DNA of 64,000 bases, taken from positions 1-64,000 of the forward strand of contig LWTK01000084.1 of assembly GCA_003326205.1 (NCBI GenBank), read 5' to 3'. Within the stretch, counting starts at the first letter, position 1; every line of letters begins with the position of its first letter. The DNA comes from Nostoc sp. ATCC 43529 (GTDB lineage: Bacteria; Cyanobacteriota; Cyanobacteriia; Cyanobacteriales; Nostocaceae). A program made the position numbers and the translations under genes. Below, piece by piece: positions 27,840 to 35,817 of the stretch. Under the pieces are notes generated by a model. That model ran no database searches. It was not told where the DNA came from and saw only the letters and a list, made by a program, of their open reading frames with translations.

Positions 27840-28439
27840 TTATTTGTATTTGACTAATGACTTGTCCACTTTCAAAAAATGGGCAATTGTAGCTAAAACT
27901 GTGACTATCAGCTTTTGCACAAACATTGGCGGGCCAACAATAATGGTGTCTGCTTTTTTAATCAGCAAGGCAAATTGCAAAAGATTTGTAGGCATTCCTT
28001 CCTTATTTACCTTGTTATTGATCGCTAGTCCATACAACGACCGGATAAAATGCTCAAATTCACCAGCCGGCCGGACTTCAGAAGTGAAAGTCACCCAATC
28101 GTCAGATGTATTGCGGAAACTATGATGCATACCCGCAGGAACTTGCAAGACTTCTCCTGGCTGCAATACTCTAATATTTCCTTTTTCGCCAACTTCCATT
28201 TCCAGCGAACCCCTCAAAACCTCGAAGATTTCTGTCTTAGTATCGTGATAGTGCAGTGGGCTACCTTGTGAGCCGGGTGGCAGTTGAAACAGGAATTTTA
28301 CATACTCTCCATTGGTATCATAAGTTGAGCGAAGAATCGTCATGCGATCGCCTGTTACAGGATTCTCAATTTGTTGGTTGTTTGAGTCTGCGCTGAAAAA
28401 TGCGTCAGTAAAGTGAGGGTCTAGTTTTGCAGATATCAT
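27840..28439 (-). CDS. Cupin-domain protein
   Basis: A 199-residue protein with a single RmlC-type cupin core: GSPLHYHDTKTEIFEVLRGS (metal-binding H-x-H and E) and LQPGEVLQVPAGMHHSFRN (second motif with the third His). The C-terminal ~60 residues are hydrophobic (LLQFALLIKKADTIIV, LIVTVLATIAHFL) and may contact the membrane. No substrate can be read. It is divergent from a truncated AraC-type regulator about 60 bp away, which once probably regulated it. Confidence 0.8.
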   Translation of the reverse strand: MISAKLDPHFTDAFFSADSNNQQIENPVTGDRMTILRSTYDTNGEYVKFLFQLPPGSQGSPLHYHDTKTEIFEVLRGSLEMEVGEKGNIRVLQPGEVLQVPAGMHHSFRNTSDDWVTFTSEVRPAGEFEHFIRSLYGLAINNKVNKEGMPTNLLQFALLIKKADTIIVGPPMFVQKLIVTVLATIAHFLKVDKSLVKYK

Positions 28440-28499
28440 TTTCAGAAATTCCCTTGGCGTTGTTCATACTCTCAAGGTATGCTGTCTGCAAAATCTTGA

Positions 28500-28880
28500 A
28501 TCGACATCCTACGCATTTTTGAACAACATGCAAAAGCTATGTTAGAAGAAATGAGTCAAGAGAACAGTTATAGCAACCTTGTTATTCAAGCAATTTCTCA
28601 ACACTTAAAAGGAGAAGTTCCTGCAATCAAAACCATTGCTCACAATCTAGCCACCAGCGTCCGTAACTTGCAGCGAGAATTACAAACAGAGGGTACTTCA
28701 TATCAACAACTTTTGGATGCGACGCGCAAAGAATTAGCACTAAGACACCTAAAAAAAACAGATACTCCAATACATGATGTCGCTTTTTTGCTGGGCTTTT
28801 CTGAACCGAGTGCCTTTCACCGCGCCTTTAAACGATGGACAGGAAAAACTCCAGGGGCATACAGATATGTTGACTGTTGA
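28500..28880 (+). pseudogene. AraC-family regulator, N-terminally truncated
   Basis: The open ORF from ATG 28539 encodes 113 residues holding a complete AraC DNA-binding domain: two HTH units, IKTIAHNLATSVRNLQREL and IHDVAFLLGFSEPSAFHRAF, then RWTGKTPGAYR. In-frame codons upstream of the ATG read DILRIFEQHAKAM, sequence expected inside a longer AraC protein, back to a TGA near 28497. The ~200-residue N-terminal ligand domain is missing, so this is a truncated gene. The remaining DNA-binding half could still be made from ATG 28539. Confidence 0.65.
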
Positions 28881-28913
28881 CTGATACTGATTTATGATTC
28901 GCCCCTCATCTTT

Positions 28914-29237
28914 TCATCTGCCCATCTCCCCATTCCCAACTCCCCGCTTCACTTCAAATCCCCGCAACCCTTCTGGTTCTTCGTACTCAACTGTAACCTC
29001 TTTGACTATAGCAGCAGGTGGCCCGGAGTGACACCAGCGAACCATCTCATCTACAATCTCTCGCGCCCCTTCAAAAACTGCTTCTACTCGACTATCGGGG
29101 AGATTCCGCACCCAACCAGTTAGTCCTAACTGGCTAGCTGTCTCCACAGTGGCGTAGCGATACCCCACTCCTTGGACTCGGCCAGAAATGAATACATGGG
29201 CGCGGATAATCTTTGGCAGTGCTGTGGAATTCTGCAT
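28914..29237 (-). CDS. acyP: Acylphosphatase
   Basis: Hydrolyses acyl phosphates; small cytosolic enzyme of 107 residues. VFISGRVQGVGYRYAT (about 15-30) holds the phosphate-binding loop with the catalytic arginine, and GWVRNLPDSRVEAVFEG holds the catalytic asparagine. The C-terminal RGVGNGEMGR is an unusual tail that probably comes from the adjoining repeat. Stand-alone gene. Confidence 0.92.
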   Translation of the reverse strand: MQNSTALPKIIRAHVFISGRVQGVGYRYATVETASQLGLTGWVRNLPDSRVEAVFEGAREIVDEMVRWCHSGPPAAIVKEVTVEYEEPEGLRGFEVKRGVGNGEMGR

Positions 29238-29457
29238 AGACTGGTCTGTTCTTTACGATTTCACTCTAACAGGTTGTTGGTACCAACTTGAAGTCAACTT
29301 AGAGACAAGTTGAAGACAACTCATAGTTAACTCATAGTCGTCTTAACAACTTGACTGCATATTTTGAGATGTCGTTGGATTGCCTCGTCCCAAGTCGGAT
29401 ACCAGTTGCGTTGAAAGGTAGGCCAAATTTTTTGGAGGGAGAAAAGCTTGCTCGTCC

Positions 29458-29730
29458 GTGAAATACTTTGATGAGAACGAGCAAACAAACACGATAACTA
29501 CTACTGTGACATTACAAGTACAAATCCTCAAGGATAAATTGAGTCAGAGTTTGGAATTACCGTTTAAAGAATTTTTACCAGAATCGGTAATTAGGCAAGC
29601 CATCTCAGAGCTAAAAATTAAATATAGAAAAAGGTTATTCGACCCGATAATAACTTTATGGGTGTATTTATCTCAGGTTCTAGACAGTGATAAAACTTGT
29701 CATAATGCCGTGTTACCTTGCAACTCATGA
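29458..29730 (+). pseudogene. N-terminal fragment of an IS4-like transposase
   Basis: A 90-codon ORF including LSQSLELPFKEFLPESVIRQ and KIKYRKRLFDPIITLWVYLSQVL then DSDKTCHNAV, a typical front end of a cyanobacterial IS4-group transposase. It then stops (LPCNS). The catalytic core is absent. The sequence differs from the remnant at 24349-25300 in the parts present, so they may be different elements. Confidence 0.7.
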
Positions 29731-29766
29731 ATAAACTGCGTGTTCGCTGTGCCATGACCAAATTAC

Positions 29767-29800
29767 AAACTCCGCATTGTTAATGACGGAGTTTTATTTT
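29767..29800 (+). terminator. Rho-independent-type terminator
   Basis: AAACTCCG (29767-29774) and CGGAGTTT (29787-29794) form an 8-bp stem with a 12-nt loop, followed by TATTTTT. It lies between the transposase fragment and the small peptide gene at 30075. Confidence 0.6.
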
Positions 29801-30074
29801 TGCACTTGTTATGAGTAAAAAAGAGCAAAAATGTAGTAATCAGAATCTGAAATCGCAAAGTGTGTTTTCTATAGTCTGATAGCAAATGGCGTGATTAACA
29901 GATTTTTGAGCAAAATCCTCATGCAAATTTCAGATAATAACTGCATTATTTATGTTCGTTTTTTAGTTGGCAAAGCATTGATACTCATCAAAACAATAGC
30001 GATGATGGTAATGGGATGAGGCGATTACAACTCAATTCCCAATTCCAATAATTTGAATTAGGAGTAATATTCCA

Positions 30075-30245
30075 ATGGCTGAAATTAAAATCAACCAATT
30101 GAACGTCAACAAACCTGTCGAAATTATTGACTTAAAGCAAGAAGCCGAACAAGGTAACTTAGAAGCTATGACTGCTTTCAAAACCCTGCGTGGCGGTATG
30201 CATGCTACATGTTGTTGGTGTACATTGACTTCGACATTATCTTGA
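30075..30245 (+). CDS. Candidate double-glycine leader peptide (RiPP/bacteriocin-type precursor)
   Basis: A 56-residue ORF with a strong ribosome site (AGGAG, 10-15 bp before ATG 30075). Residues 1-41 are leader-like: MAEIKINQLNVNKP, then an acidic helix-prone part (IIDLKQEAEQGNLEAMTAF), ending KTLRGG. The 15 residues after GG read MHATCCWCTLTSTLS: three cysteines, one tryptophan, four threonines and two serines. A GG-ended leader plus a Cys/Thr/Ser-rich tail is the layout of peptides cut and exported by C39-peptidase ABC transporters, and such a transporter lies 3 kb away. No lanthipeptide, cyclodehydratase or radical-SAM enzyme gene is present. The neighbouring TPR protein could be a maturation or binding partner. 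It could also be an unmodified bacteriocin or signal peptide. Confidence 0.65.
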   Translation: MAEIKINQLNVNKPVEIIDLKQEAEQGNLEAMTAFKTLRGGMHATCCWCTLTSTLS

Positions 30246-30311
30246 AATTTTGTAACCATAATAAAGCAACAGAAAGCTAATAGGTTGTCTTAAATCAATT
30301 AGTGAGTAAGT

Positions 30312-30351
30312 CACAATGGCACTATTTATTAATTTTGATAGTGTCATTGTG
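30312..30351. promoter_or_regulatory. Hairpin between precursor and TPR gene
   Basis: CACAATGGCACTAT (30312-30325) pairs with ATAGTGTCATTGTG (30338-30351) through 14 positions with one G-T wobble and a 12-nt loop. There is no T-run after it. Located 66 bp after the peptide stop, it could be a partial terminator or an mRNA-stabilising stem that keeps precursor message in excess, as often seen in peptide operons. Confidence 0.55.
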
Positions 30352-30435
30352 TAGGCTTTGAGGTGTTTAGTTACTCTGCTGTAAGCTGCTCTGCGTCTAT
30401 ATTCCTTAAAGCAAACTATATATGTAGCAATCATT

Positions 30436-31842
30436 TTGTGGATTGGTATTACTCATCCAAAGCACTGTTATACTGGATATAAATCAATGAATTTACTAGA
30501 GAATTGTTCACCTATTATCTGGATGAATCGACCCTATGTTGATTTAGGAAGTTTTAACGCCGGTCCTCTACATGTTTATGGGATAGAGTTCAGCTACTAT
30601 CACATGATTGAGGATGAGCCAAGTGATCACAGTGTTAAAATTAGTAACCCTGTCACGATTATCCACCCTATCTCATTTCGAGAATCATTAATACGTGAAA
30701 CAGGCCTGGTGCAGTACCAAGTAAATAACCCTCTACAACTTGCTGATGAGTTAAGAACTGAAAGATGGAATACTTTATGTAAATATCTGATCCATTATCA
30801 AGAGCTTCAGCCTTTTACCAAGCTTCGGGTTATAAATCTTTTATCTAGCTTGTGTTTTCATGAAACGGTTATCGAATATACAAAAGAAATCTCTTGTTTA
30901 GAAGTTGCTAATAGTTCAATACTGGCAAATTTGTCCTTATGTCGGGCAATTTCTAATTTGATGTTACAGTCTCACATTGGGACACTAGACAACCTGAATG
31001 AATTTGAAAATATTGCAAACTATTCTTCCATAGGGAGTATAACTAGGTTTGATGCTGCTATTCACTTGGTTGCTTACTATGCCAAGATATTTAGAAACTT
31101 GAAGGCTGCCGAATTTTGGCGCATAGTTGCTTCTCAGGAACTTGGACACCTTAAAAGTTCATTAGATAAATTTAGCTACCAACTTCTAGAAAGCGTTTAC
31201 TATCGCGCTGTTGTGCTTGTTCCCCTCTTACAACATGATAAACAAACAGTTGTTCGTGAAATGGATTTATGTGAATCTCTCGCAGAGAGTCTAACTCATG
31301 AGTGTAAGAATGAAAGAGAAGAAATTGCTGCTCATGAAAACTTAACAACTGTTTTTGAAAGTCGGACTAAAGAGGCTTTATGGTTAGATGAAATTGACTT
31401 AGCCGAGGAAAGGGCCACAAAGATGATCCAAATGGAACCATTATATTCTCGGTATCGCCTACAGTTAGGAGAAATTTTAATCAAACAGGGTAAAATTGAA
31501 GAGGCTGCTAGGATGTATCGTTCAGCCGCTAGACTAGGGCCACCAGGAACTGCGATCGCTTGGTTTATGGCTGGTCAATGTCACGAAAAATTAGGTGAAT
31601 TAGAGATAGCTTGTGATTGTTATCTTGCTTCTATTGAGATGGATTCACTGGCTATTTCTGCGGTGGAAAGACTGCATAATTTAGCTCTAAGTTTGGGTAA
31701 TTTAGCTCTAGTAAATTGGAGTAATGTTCGTCTATCAGAATTACGAGAACAGCAAAAAGCTATAGCCAGTCAACCCAGAACCTCTTACATCTCAGAAGCC
31801 TCTTCTGCGTTGAAAAAAGCGGGAGAACCTGTAATGATTTAG
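30436..31842 (+). CDS. TPR-repeat protein linked to the leader-peptide gene
   Basis: Up to 468 residues. The start is GTG 30436 or ATG 30487 (451 residues), which I cannot settle. The N-terminal ~75 residues (PYVDLGSFNAGPLHVYGIEF, ISNPVTIIHPISFRES) look like a globular beta-rich segment I do not recognise. From about residue 110 the protein is helical, and the C-terminal ~170 residues contain TPR-type repeats (EEAARMYRSAARLGPPGTA, LGELEIACDCYLASIEMDS). No catalytic motif, signal or membrane segment is visible. It follows the peptide gene on the same strand across the hairpin at 30312-30351, and is convergent with the exporter genes. Possible roles are a peptide-binding chaperone, scaffold or regulator. 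Confidence 0.75.
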   Translation: MWIGITHPKHCYTGYKSMNLLENCSPIIWMNRPYVDLGSFNAGPLHVYGIEFSYYHMIEDEPSDHSVKISNPVTIIHPISFRESLIRETGLVQYQVNNPLQLADELRTERWNTLCKYLIHYQELQPFTKLRVINLLSSLCFHETVIEYTKEISCLEVANSSILANLSLCRAISNLMLQSHIGTLDNLNEFENIANYSSIGSITRFDAAIHLVAYYAKIFRNLKAAEFWRIVASQELGHLKSSLDKFSYQLLESVYYRAVVLVPLLQHDKQTVVREMDLCESLAESLTHECKNEREEIAAHENLTTVFESRTKEALWLDEIDLAEERATKMIQMEPLYSRYRLQLGEILIKQGKIEEAARMYRSAARLGPPGTAIAWFMAGQCHEKLGELEIACDCYLASIEMDSLAISAVERLHNLALSLGNLALVNWSNVRLSELREQQKAIASQPRTSYISEASSALKKAGEPVMI

Positions 31843-31852
31843 CAGTTATCCA

Positions 31853-31883
31853 GATCCCCGACTTCTTTGAGAAGTCCGGGATC
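31853..31883. terminator. Hairpin between convergent TPR and HlyD genes
   Basis: GATCCCCGACTTC and GAAGTCCGGGATC pair around a TTTGA loop with one mismatched step. It sits exactly between two convergent genes and may terminate either transcript. This GATCCCCGACTTCTT hairpin is also a common dispersed cyanobacterial repeat. Confidence 0.6.
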
Positions 31884-31919
31884 TAGCAACCCCCCAAAAT
31901 TAATGGGACAAACCATGAG

Positions 31920-33227
31920 CTAACTTTCATCAAGCTGAATATTACATTCAACTTGCTGGCTTTGTACGTAATCCTGAAAAGGATAAGCGTCAAATTTGAG
32001 TTTTACTGGTAATTTTTGACGCAAAAAACCGCTTTGTGTAGTAGCGATTTGTGCGCGAACAATTAGTGATGCACCAACAGGCGCGATTTCTGCAATCATT
32101 GTTCCTGCTTGGACTACCGCACCAACTTGAGAAAAGGGAAATTGAAATACACTTCCACTTTCTGGTGCTTTTAATTCCCGTTGTGCTAATTGAATATTTA
32201 AGGATTCTATTTGTCTTTGAGTTTGAGTAATTTCTGCATCTAGAGTGGTAATTTCTGTTTGTAGATTCTTTTGTTGTTCTTCAATTCGCAATAAGGCTAA
32301 CTTAGCAGAACGATTTAAAGTTTGGTAGCTGCGTTGTTGTTCATCGAGACGTAACTGTGCTTGAGTAATATCAGCTTTTCCTTGCTTGACAACTCGTTCA
32401 TAACTACTCTGTTGTTCCTGGAGACGTAACTTTGCTTGTTGAATATCTGCTTGACTTTGTTCGTATAACTGTTGCTTTTCTTTGGCTAATTCTTGCTTTT
32501 CAACTAAATTAATTTCTGGGATAACTCCCTGTTGATATATTTTACGATATCTGGTTTCTTCTTTTTGAGTGATCGCCAAGCTACTTCCCATTAATTTACT
32601 CGCTGTTTTACTATGTTCAAAATTTTGTCTAGCCTGATTTAATTGAGTCAGTTTTTCTGATGTTTGCAACCCATAGGTATTTCTTAAAGCTAGTAAATTT
32701 TGTCTAGCTTGGTCAATTTGTACTTGTTTTTCTAAAGCTTGGGATTGATTTTGTTGTTCTTGCGTCGTCAAGGCGACTACTAACTGATTTTTAGTGGAAT
32801 TTAATTGCGATCGCCTGTTTAATTGTCCTTCTAATTTATCCTGTACTTGCCTTAATTCTGTTTTAGTTAAATCTGTGTCTAACATTAGTAAACTCTGACC
32901 AGCCTTAACTTTATCACCTTCCCTAACTCGAATTTCCGTAACTTTACCAGACACAGCACTATCTAATCTAATTGTCTTACCTTGAGGCTCAATTCTACCT
33001 CTGGCTGTACCTGTCTCATCAACTTTAGATAACATTGACCAAGGTAAAACCAAAGAAACAACGACGATTAAAAAATACAGTAATCCCCTTGTCCAAACTT
33101 GAGGTAAGCTATCCAATAATTCTTTAGTAGCGATAGACTAATCTGTATTTGTTTGACCGATTATTTCGGATATTAACTCATCTTGATTATTGTCTCTATT
33201 TTTTCTGTTATTTATTACATCTGTCAT
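31920..33227 (-). pseudogene. HlyD-family adaptor of the peptide exporter, interrupted and 3'-truncated
   Basis: Periplasmic adaptor partner of the C39 ABC exporter. The best start is ATG 33227, preceded by GTGAGGT at 33233-33239. The frame reads MTDVINNRKNRDNNQDEL, then meets TAG at 33138-33140 (codon 30) and continues open as SIATKELLDSLPQVWTRG. A membrane anchor (WTRGLLYFLIVVVSLVLPW), a lipoyl half-domain (VTEIRVREGDKVKAGQSLL), a very long Q-rich coiled coil and the second lipoyl half follow. The protein then ends abruptly after KFDAYPFQDY with VQSQQVECNIQLDES. In this family I expect about 100 more residues forming the rest of the beta-barrel and an end segment. A product could still start from TTG 33116, but would lack both ends. 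Confidence 0.75.
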
Positions 33228-33261
33228 ATTTTACCTCACATTTTTATTCCACACCTAATTG

Positions 33262-35409
33262 TTATTGATTGAGATAGAAATAATGACCACGCTTTGCCAT
33301 TAATTCCTCGTGTGTACCACTTTCAATTAACAACCCTTTATCTAACACCAAAATCAAGTCTGCTCTCTTGATAGTAGAAAGACGATGAGCAATGATTAAA
33401 GCAGTTCTTCCTTGCAAAATTTTCTTTAAATTCTGCTGAATTATCCTTTCTGATTCAGTATCAAGATGAGAAGTAGCTTCATCTAAAATCAACAGGCAAG
33501 GATTACCTAATAAAGCTCTAGCAATGGCGATTCTTTGCCTTTGTCCTCCAGATAATAACCCTCCACCTTCACCTATTTCGGTTTCATAACCCATAGATAA
33601 CTTTGTAATAAATTCATCTGCACCGGCTAATTTAGCAGCATCTCTGATTTCTGACAAACTAGCATTCGGATTTCCTAAAGCAATATTTTCTCGAATTGTA
33701 TTGCCAAACAAAAAAGTATCTTGATCAACTACTCCTACTTGCTGACGTAAAGAATGTAGAGAAATAGTATTGATATCATATCCATCAATCAAGATTCTGC
33801 CGTCGGTAGGTGGATATAAACCTAAAGCTAGCTTAGAAATTGTAGTTTTACCAGAACCGCTACGTCCGACTAAGGCGACTATTTGCCCAGATTTAATTTT
33901 AAAGTTGAGATTTTCCAGAATATTGACTTCACTATCTGGATGATAGCGAAATGTCACATTCTCAAAGCAAATATTACCTTGAATTTGGGGGATTGATTGA
34001 CGATTTTTTAGTTGTAAATCTTCTTCAACTTCAGCATCTAAAACATCGTTAATGCGTTCTACAGAAATTATTACTTCTTGTAACTGATTCCAGAGGACAG
34101 TTAATCGCTGAAAAGGTTTAATAATATTACCTAGGAGCATATGAAATGCTACTAATTGACCAATGGATAATTGATTGGCAATTACTAAACTAGCTCCATA
34201 CCACAATAAGGTTGTTGATACTATTGCTTCAATAGTGTTACTAAAAATTTGCAAGCGATTACTAATTACTTGTCCAGTAAAATTTTTCTTTACCTCTTTT
34301 TGTAATAACTCTTCCCAATGCCAACGGACTGTTTGTTCTACAGATGTAGATTTAATTGTGCGGATGCCTGTTAAAATTTCAATGATATAACTATTCTCTT
34401 TGGCAATAGCATCAAATATTTCTCTGGAGATTCTTTGTAAAAATGGTGTAGCAATCAACGCCAATAAGAAAAATGGCGGTACAATTATTAATGATAATAA
34501 TGCCATTTGCCAACTGTACCAAAACATCAAGCCTAGATATACAAATACAGTCAATAAATCTAGAACGATGGATAATGCTTCACCGGAAAGTAGGCGTTCG
34601 ATTTTATTATTTTCCTGTAAACGAGAGATAATATCCCCCACATAACGAGTTTCAAAATAACTCAAAGTTAGGCGTAGAGTGTGACAAATAAATGCTACTA
34701 CTAACGCAACATTTATCTTGTTGGCTGTGTGGTCGATTAAATATTGCCGTAATCCCGTCATAGCTACGCAAAAGAGGCTAAACATCATCAACCCTAACCC
34801 CACAGCCAACAAGGTCACATAAGAACTCTGTTGTACTACACTGTCTAGAATTAATTGTGTAAATAGGGGTGTGATTAGTCCAAATATTTGGATAAATACC
34901 GAAGCAATAAATACTTCCAACATCACTACAGAGTGAGGTTTAATTAATTCAAAGAATTGCCAAAAAGGAGTGGTATTTTCTTGTGCATCTTTGAATAAAG
35001 CGGTTGGTTCTAGTAGTAGTGCATATCCAGTCCAGTCCGCTTGAAATTCCTGATGAGAGAGAGTAAGCTGACCGATCGCAGGATCAGCAATAATCACTTG
35101 TTTGGTAGTAATCTCATAGACAACGATATAGTGTTTTCCTTGCCAATGGGCGATCGCAGGTAACTTTTGTTTTCCTAACTGCTCAAAATTAGCTTTCACC
35201 GGACGAGTATTCAACCCCAGACTTTCTGCTGCTACTGTCAAGCCACGCAGAGATGAACCATTGCGGTCAACATTAGCCAGTTCTCGCAAACGGTTCACAC
35301 TAAATTGCTTTCCCCAATAGCGTCCAATCATCACTAAACAAGCTGTACCACAGTCAGATGAACTCTGTTGAGCAAAAAAAGAATAGCGTCGAGTGACTTT
35401 TTGCCACAA
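33262..35409 (-). CDS. C39-peptidase ABC exporter (N-terminally truncated relative to family)
   Basis: A peptide-cleaving exporter: it trims double-glycine leaders and exports the core. In the open 715 residues the C39 domain (about 10-125) has C20 in SSDCGTACLV, H93 in GKHYIVVY and D109 in ADPAIG, so the protease triad is intact. A six-helix ABC membrane domain follows (about 150-440). The ATPase domain has Walker A VGRSGSGKTT, signature LLSGGQRQRIA, Walker B CLLILDEAT and the H-loop IAHRLST. The first codon of the open frame (35409, TTG) lies inside a linker: in-frame sequence upstream reads AYFPNPTQKVSHLW and on to an in-frame TAA at 35560-35562. In many cyanobacteria this protein has ~250 extra N-terminal residues with a cyclic-nucleotide-binding domain; these are missing or broken here. 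The HlyD gene follows 34 bp downstream. Confidence 0.8.
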   Translation of the reverse strand: MWQKVTRRYSFFAQQSSSDCGTACLVMIGRYWGKQFSVNRLRELANVDRNGSSLRGLTVAAESLGLNTRPVKANFEQLGKQKLPAIAHWQGKHYIVVYEITTKQVIIADPAIGQLTLSHQEFQADWTGYALLLEPTALFKDAQENTTPFWQFFELIKPHSVVMLEVFIASVFIQIFGLITPLFTQLILDSVVQQSSYVTLLAVGLGLMMFSLFCVAMTGLRQYLIDHTANKINVALVVAFICHTLRLTLSYFETRYVGDIISRLQENNKIERLLSGEALSIVLDLLTVFVYLGLMFWYSWQMALLSLIIVPPFFLLALIATPFLQRISREIFDAIAKENSYIIEILTGIRTIKSTSVEQTVRWHWEELLQKEVKKNFTGQVISNRLQIFSNTIEAIVSTTLLWYGASLVIANQLSIGQLVAFHMLLGNIIKPFQRLTVLWNQLQEVIISVERINDVLDAEVEEDLQLKNRQSIPQIQGNICFENVTFRYHPDSEVNILENLNFKIKSGQIVALVGRSGSGKTTISKLALGLYPPTDGRILIDGYDINTISLHSLRQQVGVVDQDTFLFGNTIRENIALGNPNASLSEIRDAAKLAGADEFITKLSMGYETEIGEGGGLLSGGQRQRIAIARALLGNPCLLILDEATSHLDTESERIIQQNLKKILQGRTALIIAHRLSTIKRADLILVLDKGLLIESGTHEELMAKRGHYFYLNQ

Positions 35410-35766
35410 ATGACTAACTTTTTGGGTAGGGTTGGGAAAGTAGGCTTTGCTAATCTTTTTATCCTGCTTTATCTGTGTTGTAGAGTCAGAGAAAACAGGT
35501 ATTTGTTCTGGCTTTTCTGAAATAGGGGTGTGGGATTTAGTCAGTAAAGAATTGAGAGTTTACGCTTGTAACCATAAATGTTCATGGATTTGGGAATATT
35601 TAGTTATGAAGGGTGATAAAACTTCACCAGATATAAAACAAAGTTGTAAATTTGCACTAGCTCTAGCTGCGTAGGGTATAAATTTGGCATCGGGAAATAA
35701 AGTAAAACGTGGATATTTACATCTTTGATTTCTTCTTCCATGATATTTTATGGCTTGGTGAGAGAA
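35410..35766 (-). pseudogene. Relic of the N-terminal part of the C39 ABC exporter
   Basis: The same frame as the exporter stays open for 50 codons upstream (TKSHTPISEKPEQIPVF, PNPTQKVSHLW), is stopped by TAA at 35560-35562, then is open for another 68 codons (FTLFPDAKFIPYAARAS, ITKYSQIHEHLWLQA) back to TGA at 35767-35769. The protein-like sequence on both sides of TAA suggests one former gene. There is no start codon with a ribosome site. Beyond it the caspase gene ends, so the original 5' end is lost. Confidence 0.5.
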
Positions 35767-35817
35767 TCAAATTAGATTGCGAAAATTCTTCTGGGAAATA
35801 GGGAACAGTTGGAGATG

